Shown here piece after piece: positions 1-7,984 of a stretch of 64,000 bases of DNA. A program made the translations under genes and the position numbers. The notes below the pieces were generated by a model that saw nothing but the letters and a program-made list of their open reading frames with translations, did not search any database and had not been told where the DNA came from. The DNA is taken from contig JAUSNB010000014.1 in the NCBI GenBank assembly GCA_030645615.1, forward strand, positions 1 through 64,000. The letters are read 5' to 3'. Each line of letters starts with the position of its first letter. Within the stretch, counting starts at the first letter, position 1. This DNA comes from Actinomycetota bacterium (lineage in GTDB: Bacteria; Actinomycetota; Actinomycetes; S36-B12).

Positions 1-947
1 CTAGGGCGTGTCTGATGGTTCATAGCCAGAACAGGACGATCGCGGCGAGAACCAGTGCGGCACGGTAGGTGCGGGCGTGCTTGTCGTACCTGGTGGCGAT
101 GCCGCGCCAGCTCTTGAGTCGGCAGAAGGCGCGTTCGACGACGTTGCGGCCGCGGTACGTGGCCGTGTCGAGGCCCAGGGGCCGGCCTCCGCGGCTGCCC
201 CGCCTCGCACGCAGTTCGATCTGGTCGGATCGCTGCGGGATGACGGCACGGATTCCCTTGCTGCGCAACGCTGTGCGCGTGGAGGGATGGGAGTAGGCCT
301 TGTCCGCGACCACGGCATCGGGCTTGCAGCGCGGGCGGTGACCGGTCGGCACTGAGATCTCGGCCAGGACCGGCAGGAGCTCGGGATTGTCGCCGGCCTG
401 GCCCGGGGTCAGCCGGATCGCCAGCGGCCGGCCGACCGCGTCGACGGCGACGTGGGCCTTCGTGGTCCAGCCACCGCGGGAGTGCCCGAGCGCGTGATCG
501 GCCGGTTCAGGCCACGAAACCGTGTAGTTCGCTCGTGCCCCCCCGAAGGATGCGGGGCGCGCCTGCGGCGTGCTGATGCGCCCGCGCGATCGTCGAGTCA
601 ACCGACACGACCCACTCCATGTCCCCCGCGGCCTGCGCCTGGCCCTGCAACTGGGTCAGCACTCGATCCAGGGTGCCGTCCTTGGCCCACCGGTCGAACC
701 GCCACCACACCGTTTGATACGAAGGGAAATCCGATGGCAGGTCACGCCATGGGGACCCCGTCCGCGTCCTCCAGATGATCGCCTCGAGCACCTCCCGGTG
801 ATCCGACCACTGACCGCCGCGCCGCGGCGTCCGGTCCGGCAGCAACGGCTCGATCCGAGCCCACATCTCATCCGTCAGCACACGCCGCGTCGTCATGATC
901 GACAGCCTCCACGACCGAAGCCCGACTATTCGTCAGACACGCCCTAG
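1..947 (-). mobile_element. IS5-family insertion sequence (left edge at window start)
   Basis: A complete or nearly complete IS5-family element. Its terminal inverted repeats are CTAGGGCGTGTCTGATG at 1-17 and the complement of CTAGGGCGTGTCTGACG at 931-947, matching at 16 of 17 positions. A single transposase, split over two frames, fills the inside. CTAG stands at both outer ends, so this tetranucleotide may be the duplicated target rather than part of the repeat. The left flank lies outside the window, so the target duplication cannot be confirmed. The right end abuts, and supplies the stop codon of, the lipoprotein gene at 944-1222. Confidence 0.9.
20..896 (-). CDS. IS5-family DDE transposase, split over two frames (frameshift at a G7 run)
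   Basis: Transposase that would cut and rejoin the ends of the surrounding IS. The first frame (896 down to 507) holds the N-terminal DUF4096-type domain and the first catalytic Asp in VDSTIARAHQH. The second frame (open from 601, stop at 20) holds GHSRGGWTTK, the second Asp in VADKAYS, and the IS5 signature Y-x2-R-x3-E-x6-K in YRGRNVVERAFCRLK. The two frames are joined at a run of seven G on the coding strand (538-544), where a +1 or -2 shift would give one continuous protein of about 290 residues. Many IS5-family members use programmed frameshifting at such runs. Without experimental data, a disabling mutation is equally possible. Apart from the shift, both halves look intact. Confidence 0.85.
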
Positions 948-1222
948 CCGCCGAGCGCGCACTCGGTGATGACGCCCAGGACCTTGTCCTGGATCTCCTG
1001 GGACGGCGCCTCGTCGCCCTGCATGGTCTTCAGGTCCTCGACGCTCATGTCATCGAGGCCGCCGACGACGCAGTCAGCCTGCGCCTCGGTCGCGCCCTCG
1101 CTGATGAGCTCGGCTCGCAGGTCGTCGAGCACGGCCTGCTTGTCGTCGCCGCCGCCCCCGCCGCAGCCCGCCAGTGCCAATGCCAGGGCAACGGATGCCA
1201 CTACTGCACTTGCACGCCTCAT
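944..1222 (-). CDS. small predicted lipoprotein, paralog of the next gene
   Basis: A 92-residue exported protein of unknown function. Residues 1-19 form a signal peptide ending in LALAG before Cys20, a lipobox, followed by a glycine run, so the mature protein should be lipid-anchored on the outer face of the membrane. The mature part is short and acidic, with two further cysteines (Cys51 and Cys88) that could form a disulfide. The gene at 1302-1580 encodes a paralog of exactly the same length with matching cysteines and a similar pattern (D-C-[VI]-[VI]-x-G-L). The TAG stop at 944-946 lies in the CTAG at the end of the IS element. Equal length to the paralog suggests the protein was not shortened. 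The start is ATG at 1222. Confidence 0.8.
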   Translation of the reverse strand: MRRASAVVASVALALALAGCGGGGGDDKQAVLDDLRAELISEGATEAQADCVVGGLDDMSVEDLKTMQGDEAPSQEIQDKVLGVITECALGG

Positions 1223-1301
1223 GGCGCCTCCTCTTGGTCGACCCAACCCAAGCACAATGCGGTCGCGCATGGGGGCCGATGGCTCTCCGGGCGCGTCGCG
1301 A

Positions 1302-1580
1302 TCACTCTTCGGCAGGGATGCAGGTGTCGAGGACCCCATCCACCACGGCATTGGTCTCGGCGGAGGCCGTTTCGTCTCGGATGGATTCGAGCTCCGCCAC
1401 GCCAAGCCCGCTGAGCCCGTCGATGATGCAGTCGACGTACTCCTGGGATGCCCCGCTTTCCTCGACTTGCGTGCGGAGTTCGCCGAGCACCACGTCCTTC
1501 TCGGGGTCTCCACCGCCGCACGCGGACACGCCGACGATCACGAGGACTATGCCGGCCACGCCGATCGCTTGCCTTTTCAC
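1302..1580 (-). CDS. small predicted lipoprotein coupled to the MFS exporter gene
   Basis: A 92-residue predicted lipoprotein of unknown function. It has a short positively charged N-terminus, a hydrophobic stretch and a lipobox ending at Cys21 (VSACGGG). Cys51 and Cys87 align with Cys51 and Cys88 of the neighbouring paralog. I chose the GTG start at 1580 because AGGAGA lies just upstream and because it overlaps the TGA of the MFS gene in a GTGA tetranucleotide, which implies translational coupling. It is therefore probably the last gene of the MMPL-MFS operon and may assist or accompany those exporters at the cell surface. That role is inference. No family was recognised. Confidence 0.8.
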   Translation of the reverse strand: MKRQAIGVAGIVLVIVGVSACGGGDPEKDVVLGELRTQVEESGASQEYVDCIIDGLSGLGVAELESIRDETASAETNAVVDGVLDTCIPAEE

Positions 1581-3172
1581 GGGTTCTCCTTCACGTTGCC
1601 CGACTGCACCATGGCGTAGTAAGCCTCCTCCTGCTGGCGGCGCGGATACACGAGCAGGACGAGGACGAGTCCGGCGAGCGTGAGCAGGAGCGCCACGCCG
1701 ATGGCTGCGGTCTTGCCGTCGACGAACGCGGCAGACGCGGCGGCCACGACCTGCTCCGCCCCGGCCTGTGGGTAGGACTTTGCAACCTCGGCTGCCCCCT
1801 CGAACGACGAAGCCATCTGGTTCGCCGCCGACGTACTGACCTGCGCTGCCTCCGCAGGGGGCAGGCCGGCAAGATCGGCGAGGATGCGGGCCGCGTATGC
1901 GCCGGCGAGGATCGCGCCCATCACCGCCTGCAGGACGGCCCCGCCAAGGTCGCGGGTGAGGTCCAGGAAGGCCGAGCCCATGCCACCGCGGCTGGCCGGG
2001 ACAGAGGTCATGAGGGAGCGCGATGCTGGCGTGGCCGCCAGCCCCACTCCCGTGCCCACCAGCGCATACGCGGCGAGGACCCAGCCCACGGATGTGCCCG
2101 TAGTCCAGGTCAGCAGCATCAAGGTGAACGCGGCCGCCACCGCACCGAGGCCGAGCATGAACGTGAACTGCGAGCCGAAAGGCGGGATGAGGCGTCCGGC
2201 TACCTGGCCGAACACCGCGGTGCACAGCGCCGCCGGGAGGACGACCGCGGCCGCGGTGAGCGTGTCGTAGCCCAGCACATTCTGGGTGAACTGCTGCCCG
2301 ATGAACATCGCCCCGATGAGCGATCCGAAGGTGATCGAGCCAGCGACGAAGGCAACCCAGAAGGTGCGCGCCTTGGCCAGCGGCAGCGATACGAGCGGCC
2401 GCGGTGCCTTGGTCTGCCGCCACGCGAAGGCGACCAGCGCGACGAGCGATACGGCGCACAGCGCGATCCACTCGGGCGTGAACCCCTTGTCGGCGCGCTC
2501 GATGGCGAGCACCAGGCCACCGACCCCGATGACCGACAGGACACCGCCGAAGTGGTCGACGGTGAACGTCTCCTCGCTGGCCCGCCAAGGGAGCACCACC
2601 AGGCCGACAATGAGGGCAAGGGCGGCGAGCGGCACCGCGACGAGGAACACCGAGCCCCACCAGAAGTACTGGAGCAGCCAGCCGCCGATGACAGGTCCCA
2701 GCGCGGCCACTCCCCCGCCCAGCCCTGACCAGAGGGCGATGGCGCTCACGCGCGCGCGCCCGCGGTAGAGGGCGGCGATGATCGACAGCGTGGTCGGGAA
2801 GAGCAGGGCAGCAGCGAAACCGCACAGGAACCGGGCCAGGGTGAGCATTTCGGGACTCGTCGACCAAGCCGCCATGATCGAGGTCGGGATGGTGAGGACG
2901 GCCCCGCACACGAACAGGAGCTTGCGGCCATAGCGATCACCGATGGAGCCCAGGTACAGGACCGTTGCGGCCAGGCCGAGCGCGAACGCGTCGGCGATCG
3001 ACGTGATCTGGTCCTGAGTGGCACCGAGTTCCGCGCCGATGGTGGGCAGTGCCACGTTGGCAATGCTCAGGTTGACGTTCGAGACGATCGCGCCGGTGAC
3101 CAGCGCAAGGAGTACGAGAGCGCTGCGCGGGGGCCGGTCGCCTTGCGGCTGACTGGCCCCCGCGGACGTCAT
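1577..3172 (-). CDS. MFS drug efflux transporter (DHA2 / EmrB-QacA type)
   Basis: Inner-membrane proton-driven exporter of 531 residues with about 14 hydrophobic segments, as usual in the 14-TM DHA2 group. The first helix is followed by NVALPTIGAELGA, and the loop-2/3 motif GDRYGRK is typical of MFS drug exporters. A long reading frame continues upstream, but ATG at 3172 (MTSAGASQ) is preferred because it overlaps the TGA of the MMPL gene as ATGA. The C-terminus overlaps the lipoprotein gene by four bases. The substrate is unknown. The divergent TetR gene and the operator-like palindrome upstream of the MMPL gene suggest repression relieved by a toxic or signalling compound. Confidence 0.85.
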   Translation of the reverse strand: MTSAGASQPQGDRPPRSALVLLALVTGAIVSNVNLSIANVALPTIGAELGATQDQITSIADAFALGLAATVLYLGSIGDRYGRKLLFVCGAVLTIPTSIMAAWSTSPEMLTLARFLCGFAAALLFPTTLSIIAALYRGRARVSAIALWSGLGGGVAALGPVIGGWLLQYFWWGSVFLVAVPLAALALIVGLVVLPWRASEETFTVDHFGGVLSVIGVGGLVLAIERADKGFTPEWIALCAVSLVALVAFAWRQTKAPRPLVSLPLAKARTFWVAFVAGSITFGSLIGAMFIGQQFTQNVLGYDTLTAAAVVLPAALCTAVFGQVAGRLIPPFGSQFTFMLGLGAVAAAFTLMLLTWTTGTSVGWVLAAYALVGTGVGLAATPASRSLMTSVPASRGGMGSAFLDLTRDLGGAVLQAVMGAILAGAYAARILADLAGLPPAEAAQVSTSAANQMASSFEGAAEVAKSYPQAGAEQVVAAASAAFVDGKTAAIGVALLLTLAGLVLVLLVYPRRQQEEAYYAMVQSGNVKENP

Positions 3173-5499
3173 GCCCCCACGGTAGCCGGGGTCGGTTCCT
3201 CGTCGTCGACGATCTCGTCCTCGCCCGGCTCGATGTGCACGATGGGCAGGATCCGGTCCAGCCAGCCGGGCAGCCACCAGTTGGCCTTGCCGAGCATCGT
3301 CATGAGGCTCGGGACCAGGATCAGCCGGACGATGAATGCGTCGATGATGACTGCCGACGCGAGCGCGAGGCCGAACAGCTTGATCGTCCCGTTCGTGCTG
3401 GGCACGAAGGCGAGGAACACGCTGGACATGATCGCGGCCGCTATGACCACCACGCGGCCGGATCCGGCGAGCCCGCGACGAACCGCGGCGGCGTTGTCAC
3501 CGACGCGGTTCCACTCCTCCTGCATTCGCGAGACGAGGAACACCTGGTAGTCCATGGACAGGCCGAACAGGATCGAGAAGACCATGATCGGCAGGAACGG
3601 GAAGATCGGGCCCGTGCCTGGAACGCCCAGCAGGTCGTTGAGCCAGCCCCATTGGAACACCGACACGGTGATCCCCATGGCCGCCGCGAAGCTGAGCAGG
3701 CTCGTCACCGCCGCGGTGAGTGGCACCACCAGCGAGTGGAACAGCAGCATCAGTGCCAGGAAGCCCAGGCCCACCACGATCAGCAGGAACAGGGGCAGGG
3801 CATCGGTCAGGACGGTCGTGAAGTCGGTGGTGATGGCCTGCGTCCCACCGACGTAGATGAGCGCACCTGTCGCCTCGGCCAGAGCCGGGTTGGTCTGCGT
3901 GCGCAGCCGCTCCAGGAGCGCGGTGGTCGCCTCGTCCTGCGGTGCCGTCGTGGGGATGACGCCGATGACGGCGACGTCGCCGTCGAGACCGAACTGGGCC
4001 GGGTTGGCCATGACCAAGGGCAGGACGCCCACACTGGGCTGGGTACGTGCCACCCCCTCAGTGGCCGCGATCCCCTGCAGGATCTCGGCGTACGACTCCA
4101 CGTCGCCGTCCTTGGAGAGCTTCATCGCGACGACGAACGGCCCGTTGACGCCCGGGCCAAAGCCTTCGGCTCGCAGGTCGTACGCGGTGCGGGCGAGGCT
4201 GCCGGCCGGCTTGCCGGAGTCGTCGGCGAAGCCCTGTCGCAGGCTGAACATCGGGATGGCAAGGATCGCCACGACGATGACCGAGAGCACGACCGGGACG
4301 ATCGGTCGCCGCTGGAGGAGCCGGCCGTAGTGGGCCCACGCCTTGCCTTCGCCGTGGACGGTGCCGGGCTTCTTGCCCCAGGGCAGCCGCAGCGACAGCG
4401 CCTTGTATCCCAGCAGGCTGAGCAGGGCCGGGAGCAGCCAGAGCGCCGAGAGCATGACCATGAGCACCGTGACGGCAGCGGCGACGGACAGGCCATTGAA
4501 GAAGTTGATGCGCAGCACCCACAGGCCCAGCAGGGCGATGATGACCGTGCTGCCAGCGAAGAGCACGGCGCGACCAGCGGTGTGAACGGACTCCAGCGCC
4601 GCGTCCTTGGCCGCGCGCCCGGCCAGGACGGCCTGCCGGTAGCGGTTCATGACGAAGAGCGCATAGTCGATGCCCACGCCCAGGCCGATCATGGCCGCCA
4701 GAGTGGGGGCGAAGGTCGCGATGTCGAGCCAGTTGGCAAAGATCAGCACGGCCATCTGGCCGGTCGCGAGGCCGACCAGGGCGACGACGATGGGCAGGCC
4801 GGCGGCGATGACGCTGCCGAAGGCGATGAGCAGGATGACGATGGCCACCAGGATGCCGATGCCCTCGCTGCTCGGTGGCTCCTGTCCGGCGAACTCGAGC
4901 ACGGAGCCGTTGGCCCCGGCCTCGAGCGTGTCGGTGTTGAGGGCCTTGACCTCGTCGATGATGACCTTGGCGTCCTCGACGGACACGTCGGTGCCACCGT
5001 TCTTGAACGTGATCGTCGAGTAGGCGACGTGGCCGTCGGGGCTGACGGACGAGAAGGACGCGGCCGCCTCGGCCATTGCCGCCTGGACCTCCGCCGGCAT
5101 GGCAGCGATCTCTTCCTCGGACGGCGGCTCACTTGGCGGCGGGCACTCGGCGCCGAGGGACGGCCCGACGGGGTTGGTCACGCAAGCGACCGAGTCCAGG
5201 GCAGCCACCTTCTCCAGTACCGGCGTCACGAGGGCGAGCACGGCCGGGTCGACGGCCGGGGCGCCGTCTGCCGTCGGCGACCACACGATGTTGGCACCGC
5301 CGTCCAGCGACCCGGTGTCGGTGCCGGCCGACTCGAGCAGCTCAAGGGCTGCAGTGGATTCGGTGTCGGGCAGGTCGAAGGAATCGTTGAGCTCCCCGCC
5401 CAGCTGGCTGCCCAGTCCGATGACGGACACCATGGCGATGAACCAGGCAACAAGCGCAAGGACCGGACGGCGGACCGCCCACGTGGACAAACCGGGCAT
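3169..5499 (-). CDS. MMPL/RND-family membrane transporter
   Basis: A 776-residue RND-superfamily transporter of the MMPL type. It shows the expected duplicated layout: one N-terminal helix, a large extracytoplasmic domain, a block of about five helices, then the same again. The conserved helix-4 motif occurs in both halves, as GIDYALFVMNRYR and GLSMDYQVFLVSRM, whose Asp-Tyr residues relay protons. Such proteins export lipids, siderophores or drugs in actinobacteria. It is the first gene of an operon with an MFS exporter and a small lipoprotein, read away from a TetR regulator. The cytoplasmic C-tail is acidic (EPGEDEIVDDEE). The start is ATG at 5499. The substrate cannot be deduced. Confidence 0.88.
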   Translation of the reverse strand: MPGLSTWAVRRPVLALVAWFIAMVSVIGLGSQLGGELNDSFDLPDTESTAALELLESAGTDTGSLDGGANIVWSPTADGAPAVDPAVLALVTPVLEKVAALDSVACVTNPVGPSLGAECPPPSEPPSEEEIAAMPAEVQAAMAEAAASFSSVSPDGHVAYSTITFKNGGTDVSVEDAKVIIDEVKALNTDTLEAGANGSVLEFAGQEPPSSEGIGILVAIVILLIAFGSVIAAGLPIVVALVGLATGQMAVLIFANWLDIATFAPTLAAMIGLGVGIDYALFVMNRYRQAVLAGRAAKDAALESVHTAGRAVLFAGSTVIIALLGLWVLRINFFNGLSVAAAVTVLMVMLSALWLLPALLSLLGYKALSLRLPWGKKPGTVHGEGKAWAHYGRLLQRRPIVPVVLSVIVVAILAIPMFSLRQGFADDSGKPAGSLARTAYDLRAEGFGPGVNGPFVVAMKLSKDGDVESYAEILQGIAATEGVARTQPSVGVLPLVMANPAQFGLDGDVAVIGVIPTTAPQDEATTALLERLRTQTNPALAEATGALIYVGGTQAITTDFTTVLTDALPLFLLIVVGLGFLALMLLFHSLVVPLTAAVTSLLSFAAAMGITVSVFQWGWLNDLLGVPGTGPIFPFLPIMVFSILFGLSMDYQVFLVSRMQEEWNRVGDNAAAVRRGLAGSGRVVVIAAAIMSSVFLAFVPSTNGTIKLFGLALASAVIIDAFIVRLILVPSLMTMLGKANWWLPGWLDRILPIVHIEPGEDEIVDDEEPTPATVGA

Positions 5500-5554
5500 C
5501 GGACGCCTTTCGATGGACGGGTACGAGGACTAGCGAACGCCCTTGTTCCCTAAC

Positions 5555-5583
5555 TGTCAAATCGAGTGAACGATTGTGTTCAC
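5555..5583. promoter_or_regulatory. operator-like palindrome and -35 box between MMPL and TetR genes
   Basis: The perfect inverted repeat GTGAAC-N6-GTTCAC lies at 5566-5583. Next to it, at 5555-5560, the minus strand reads TTGACA, an exact consensus -35 box directed at the MMPL gene. The -10 box is unclear. A palindrome of this size beside a divergent TetR gene is the usual layout for a self-regulating TetR repressor. Confidence 0.6.
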
Positions 5584-5602
5584 AACATGCTAGCCTCCCA
5601 AC

Positions 5603-6211
5603 GTGCCCGACTGCCGAATCCGCCGACGTGGCGAGGTGCTGCTGGAAGCCGTCTACGCGGCCACCCTCGCCGAGGTTGCGGCGAAGGGACTGCGCGGGGC
5701 CTCGATGGACCGCATCGCCCAGCGGGCCGGAACCGGCAAGGCCGCGCTCTACCGGCGGTGGCCCAATGTGCGGGCCCTGGCCCTCGACGTGTTCATCACC
5801 ACCATGCAGCAGGCCCTGCCGGCCGCACGGCCCGACACCGGTTCCTTGCGCGGCGACATCCTCGCCTCGCTGCACACCCTGGCCGACGAACTCGGCTCCG
5901 ACCTTGGCATCGTGCTCCGCGAGCTGATCAGCGAGGCAGCTCACGATCCGACCCTGAGCCAGGAGTTCCAGGTCCGCTTCGGGGCAGCCAAGGAGGCTGA
6001 GGTCGTGCTCATGCTCGAGCAGGCCATGCACCGCGGCGACATCCCACGCCAAGCCCTCGACCCCTACGTCCTTCAATTGCCGGCTGCCCTCGTGGTGCAT
6101 CAACTGCTCCTGACGGGAACGCCGCCTACTCGCGCACAGCTCGAGCACATCGTCGACACGATCATGCTGCCGCTGCTACGCCATCCCTCAGGCGCGCCCA
6201 TCCCGGCCTGA
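5603..6211 (+). CDS. TetR/AcrR-family transcriptional regulator
   Basis: A 202-residue repressor. The N-terminal helix-turn-helix is clear: residues 15-55 include AAKGLRGASMDRIAQRAG followed by the recognition-helix end KAALYRRW. The C-terminal half is a TetR ligand-binding domain of the type often annotated TetR_C_11. It is divergently transcribed from the MMPL-MFS-lipoprotein operon across about 100 bp holding a GTGAAC-N6-GTTCAC palindrome, so it most likely controls that efflux operon and itself. The start is GTG at 5603. The stop lies only five bases from the convergent recX stop, so no terminator fits between them. The ligand is unknown. Confidence 0.87.
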   Translation: MPDCRIRRRGEVLLEAVYAATLAEVAAKGLRGASMDRIAQRAGTGKAALYRRWPNVRALALDVFITTMQQALPAARPDTGSLRGDILASLHTLADELGSDLGIVLRELISEAAHDPTLSQEFQVRFGAAKEAEVVLMLEQAMHRGDIPRQALDPYVLQLPAALVVHQLLLTGTPPTRAQLEHIVDTIMLPLLRHPSGAPIPA

Positions 6212-6216
6212 CTGGG

Positions 6217-6765
6217 CTACTGCGAACCTGACTCCAGGGCTGCGTCGGACTCCAGCCCCTCCTGCGCGAGAGCCTCGCGCACGACGCTGGCGGCAACAGA
6301 CGATGGATAGCCCCGCCGGCACAGCATGCTGAACAGCCGCCGAGAGCGAACGTCAGGCTCCAGCCGGGTCATGGACCGTGCCTTGGTCACCACCAGGGCA
6401 CGGGCCCGCTCGAGTTCCGCGGCGTCGTCGATGCCCGCCAGCGCCTCGGACGCGTCATCGTCCTCGATGCCCTTCTGCCGCAACTCCCGCCGCAAGGAGC
6501 CCCGCGCGGTGCCCTTGCTGCGGTGACGGCTGGACACCCACAGGCGCGCATACTCTGCGTCGTCGATCAACCCCACCTCGGCGAACCGGGTAAGGACTCG
6601 CTCGATGACGTCCTCGGGCACGGCGCGCCTCGCCAGGTCACTGGCAAGCTCGGCGCGGGTGCGCGGAGCCGCCGACAGCCGCCGCAGCACGATGGCCCGG
6701 GCTACCTGCTCGGGATCGGCATCCGGCTGGAGATCTGCCGGCGACCCAGGGGTGGGCGCGATCAT
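6217..6765 (-). CDS. recX: regulatory protein RecX
   Basis: RecX inhibits RecA filament extension and its recombinase activity. The 182-residue protein has the three-helix repeats of the family, e.g. RAELASDLARRAVPEDVIERVL and, in the middle, LIDDAEYARLWV and GTARGSLRRELRQKGI. The gene begins three bases after the recA stop, so the two are cotranscribed, the normal actinobacterial arrangement in which readthrough keeps RecX below RecA. The start is ATG at 6765. Length and charge pattern are ordinary for actinobacterial RecX. Confidence 0.95.
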   Translation of the reverse strand: MIAPTPGSPADLQPDADPEQVARAIVLRRLSAAPRTRAELASDLARRAVPEDVIERVLTRFAEVGLIDDAEYARLWVSSRHRSKGTARGSLRRELRQKGIEDDDASEALAGIDDAAELERARALVVTKARSMTRLEPDVRSRRLFSMLCRRGYPSSVAASVVREALAQEGLESDAALESGSQ

Positions 6766-6768
6766 CCG

Positions 6769-7830
6769 CTACTCGTCGATGGGCTGGGGTCCCGTAGGGA
6801 CGCTGGCCGCGGCTGCAGGAGCATCGACCTGCGGCCCGATGCCGAGAGCCTCCTTGATCCGCTTCTCCACCTCGTTGGCCAGGTCGGGATTGTCCTTGAG
6901 GAACGTGCGGGCGTTCTCCTTGCCCTGGCCAAGCTGGTCGCCCTCGTACGTGTACCAGGCACCCGACTTGCGCACGATGCCCGCGTCGACACCGATGTCG
7001 ATGAGCGAGCCCTCGCGGGAGATGCCCTCGCCATAGAGGATGTCGAACTCGGCCTGCTTGAACGGCGGCGCGACCTTGTTCTTGACCACCTTGACTCGGG
7101 TGCGGTTGCCCACCGCCTCCGTGCCGCCCTTGAGCGTCTCGATGCGGCGCACGTCCAGGCGAACGGACGCGTAGAACTTCAGCGCCTTGCCGCCGGTGGT
7201 CGTCTCCGGCGAGCCGAACATCACGCCGATCTTCTCGCGCAACTGGTTGATGAAGATGCATGTCGTATTGGTGTTGCTCAGGGCGCCGGCCATCTTGCGC
7301 AGCGCCTGGCTCATGAGCCGCGCCTGCAGGCCCACATGTGAGTCGCCCATCTCGCCCTCGATCTCGGCGCGGGGCACCAGGGCCGCCACTGAGTCGATGA
7401 CGACAAGGTCGAGGGCCCCGGATCGCACGAGGGTGTCGCAGATCTCCAGCGCCTGCTCACCGGTGTCGGGCTGCGAGACGTAGAGGCTGTCCAGGTCGAT
7501 GCCCAGCTTGGACGCGTAGTCCGGGTCCAGCGCATGCTCGGCGTCGATGAAGGCGGCCAGGCCCCCGGCCGCCTGCACGCTGGCGATGGCATGGAGCGCG
7601 AGGGTGGTCTTGCCGGACGACTCCGGGCCGTAGATCTCCACGATGCGGCCTCGGGGCAGCCCGCCTATGCCGAGCGCGATGTCGAGCGCGATGGAGCCGG
7701 TCGGGATCACGTCGATCGGGATCCGGCCCTCTTCGCCGAGGCGCATGACCGACCCCTTGCCGAACTGGCGCTCGATCTGGGCGAGGGCGGCGTCGAGGGC
7801 CTTCTCGCGGTCGTTGGCGGCGCTGGCCAT
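6769..7830 (-). CDS. recA: recombinase RecA
   Basis: RecA forms ATP-dependent filaments on single-stranded DNA for homologous recombination and triggers LexA self-cleavage. The 353-residue protein has Walker A GPESSGKT (residues 68-75), a Walker B region ([12 protein letters not shown]) and the L2 loop [17 protein letters not shown]. No intein interrupts it, unlike in M. tuberculosis. Start ATG at 7830 is preferred over an upstream in-frame extension because of AGGAGA just ahead of it and because [16 protein letters not shown] aligns with other RecA N-termini. A perfect SOS box lies about 140 bp upstream. recX follows after three bases. Confidence 0.98.
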   Translation of the reverse strand: MASAANDREKALDAALAQIERQFGKGSVMRLGEEGRIPIDVIPTGSIALDIALGIGGLPRGRIVEIYGPESSGKTTLALHAIASVQAAGGLAAFIDAEHALDPDYASKLGIDLDSLYVSQPDTGEQALEICDTLVRSGALDLVVIDSVAALVPRAEIEGEMGDSHVGLQARLMSQALRKMAGALSNTNTTCIFINQLREKIGVMFGSPETTTGGKALKFYASVRLDVRRIETLKGGTEAVGNRTRVKVVKNKVAPPFKQAEFDILYGEGISREGSLIDIGVDAGIVRKSGAWYTYEGDQLGQGKENARTFLKDNPDLANEVEKRIKEALGIGPQVDAPAAAASVPTGPQPIDE

Positions 7831-7891
7831 GTGCGTCTCCTTGGATGAGGCGTCGGATGGGGTGCTTGGTCGTTCGCTGTGGAAGGTACGG

Positions 7892-7910
7892 GGCCGGGCT
7901 GACACCGGCC
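7892..7910 (-). other. stem-loop in the recA 5' leader
   Basis: GGCCGG (7892-7897) and CCGGCC (7905-7910) form a six-base stem with a seven-base loop in the region between the recA promoter and start codon. It could affect recA leader folding, but the stem is short and the region is GC-rich, so chance is possible. Confidence 0.3.
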
Positions 7911-7962
7911 GGGTCCGGGGACTGGTTGTGCCCGGTGGCCTCGTCAGCGTCGTGGTGGGGAC

Positions 7963-7984
7963 TCTATATCGAACGCGTGTTCGA
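7963..7984 (-). promoter_or_regulatory. SOS (LexA) box and possible -10 of recA
   Basis: TCGAACGCGTGTTCGA at 7969-7984 is a perfect palindrome fitting the mycobacterial/actinobacterial LexA consensus TCGAAC-N4-GTTCGA. Immediately downstream in the recA direction the minus strand reads TATAGA (7968-7963), a plausible -10 box, so bound LexA would block the promoter. The site overlaps the last codons of the upstream MFS gene. Confidence 0.85.

Noticed and set aside
3235..5553. Open frame of 772 codons on the plus strand opposite the MMPL gene
   Set aside because: It is rich in Arg, His, Asp and Gln as expected for an antisense frame in GC-rich DNA, has no recognisable domain, and the minus-strand MMPL gene is certain.
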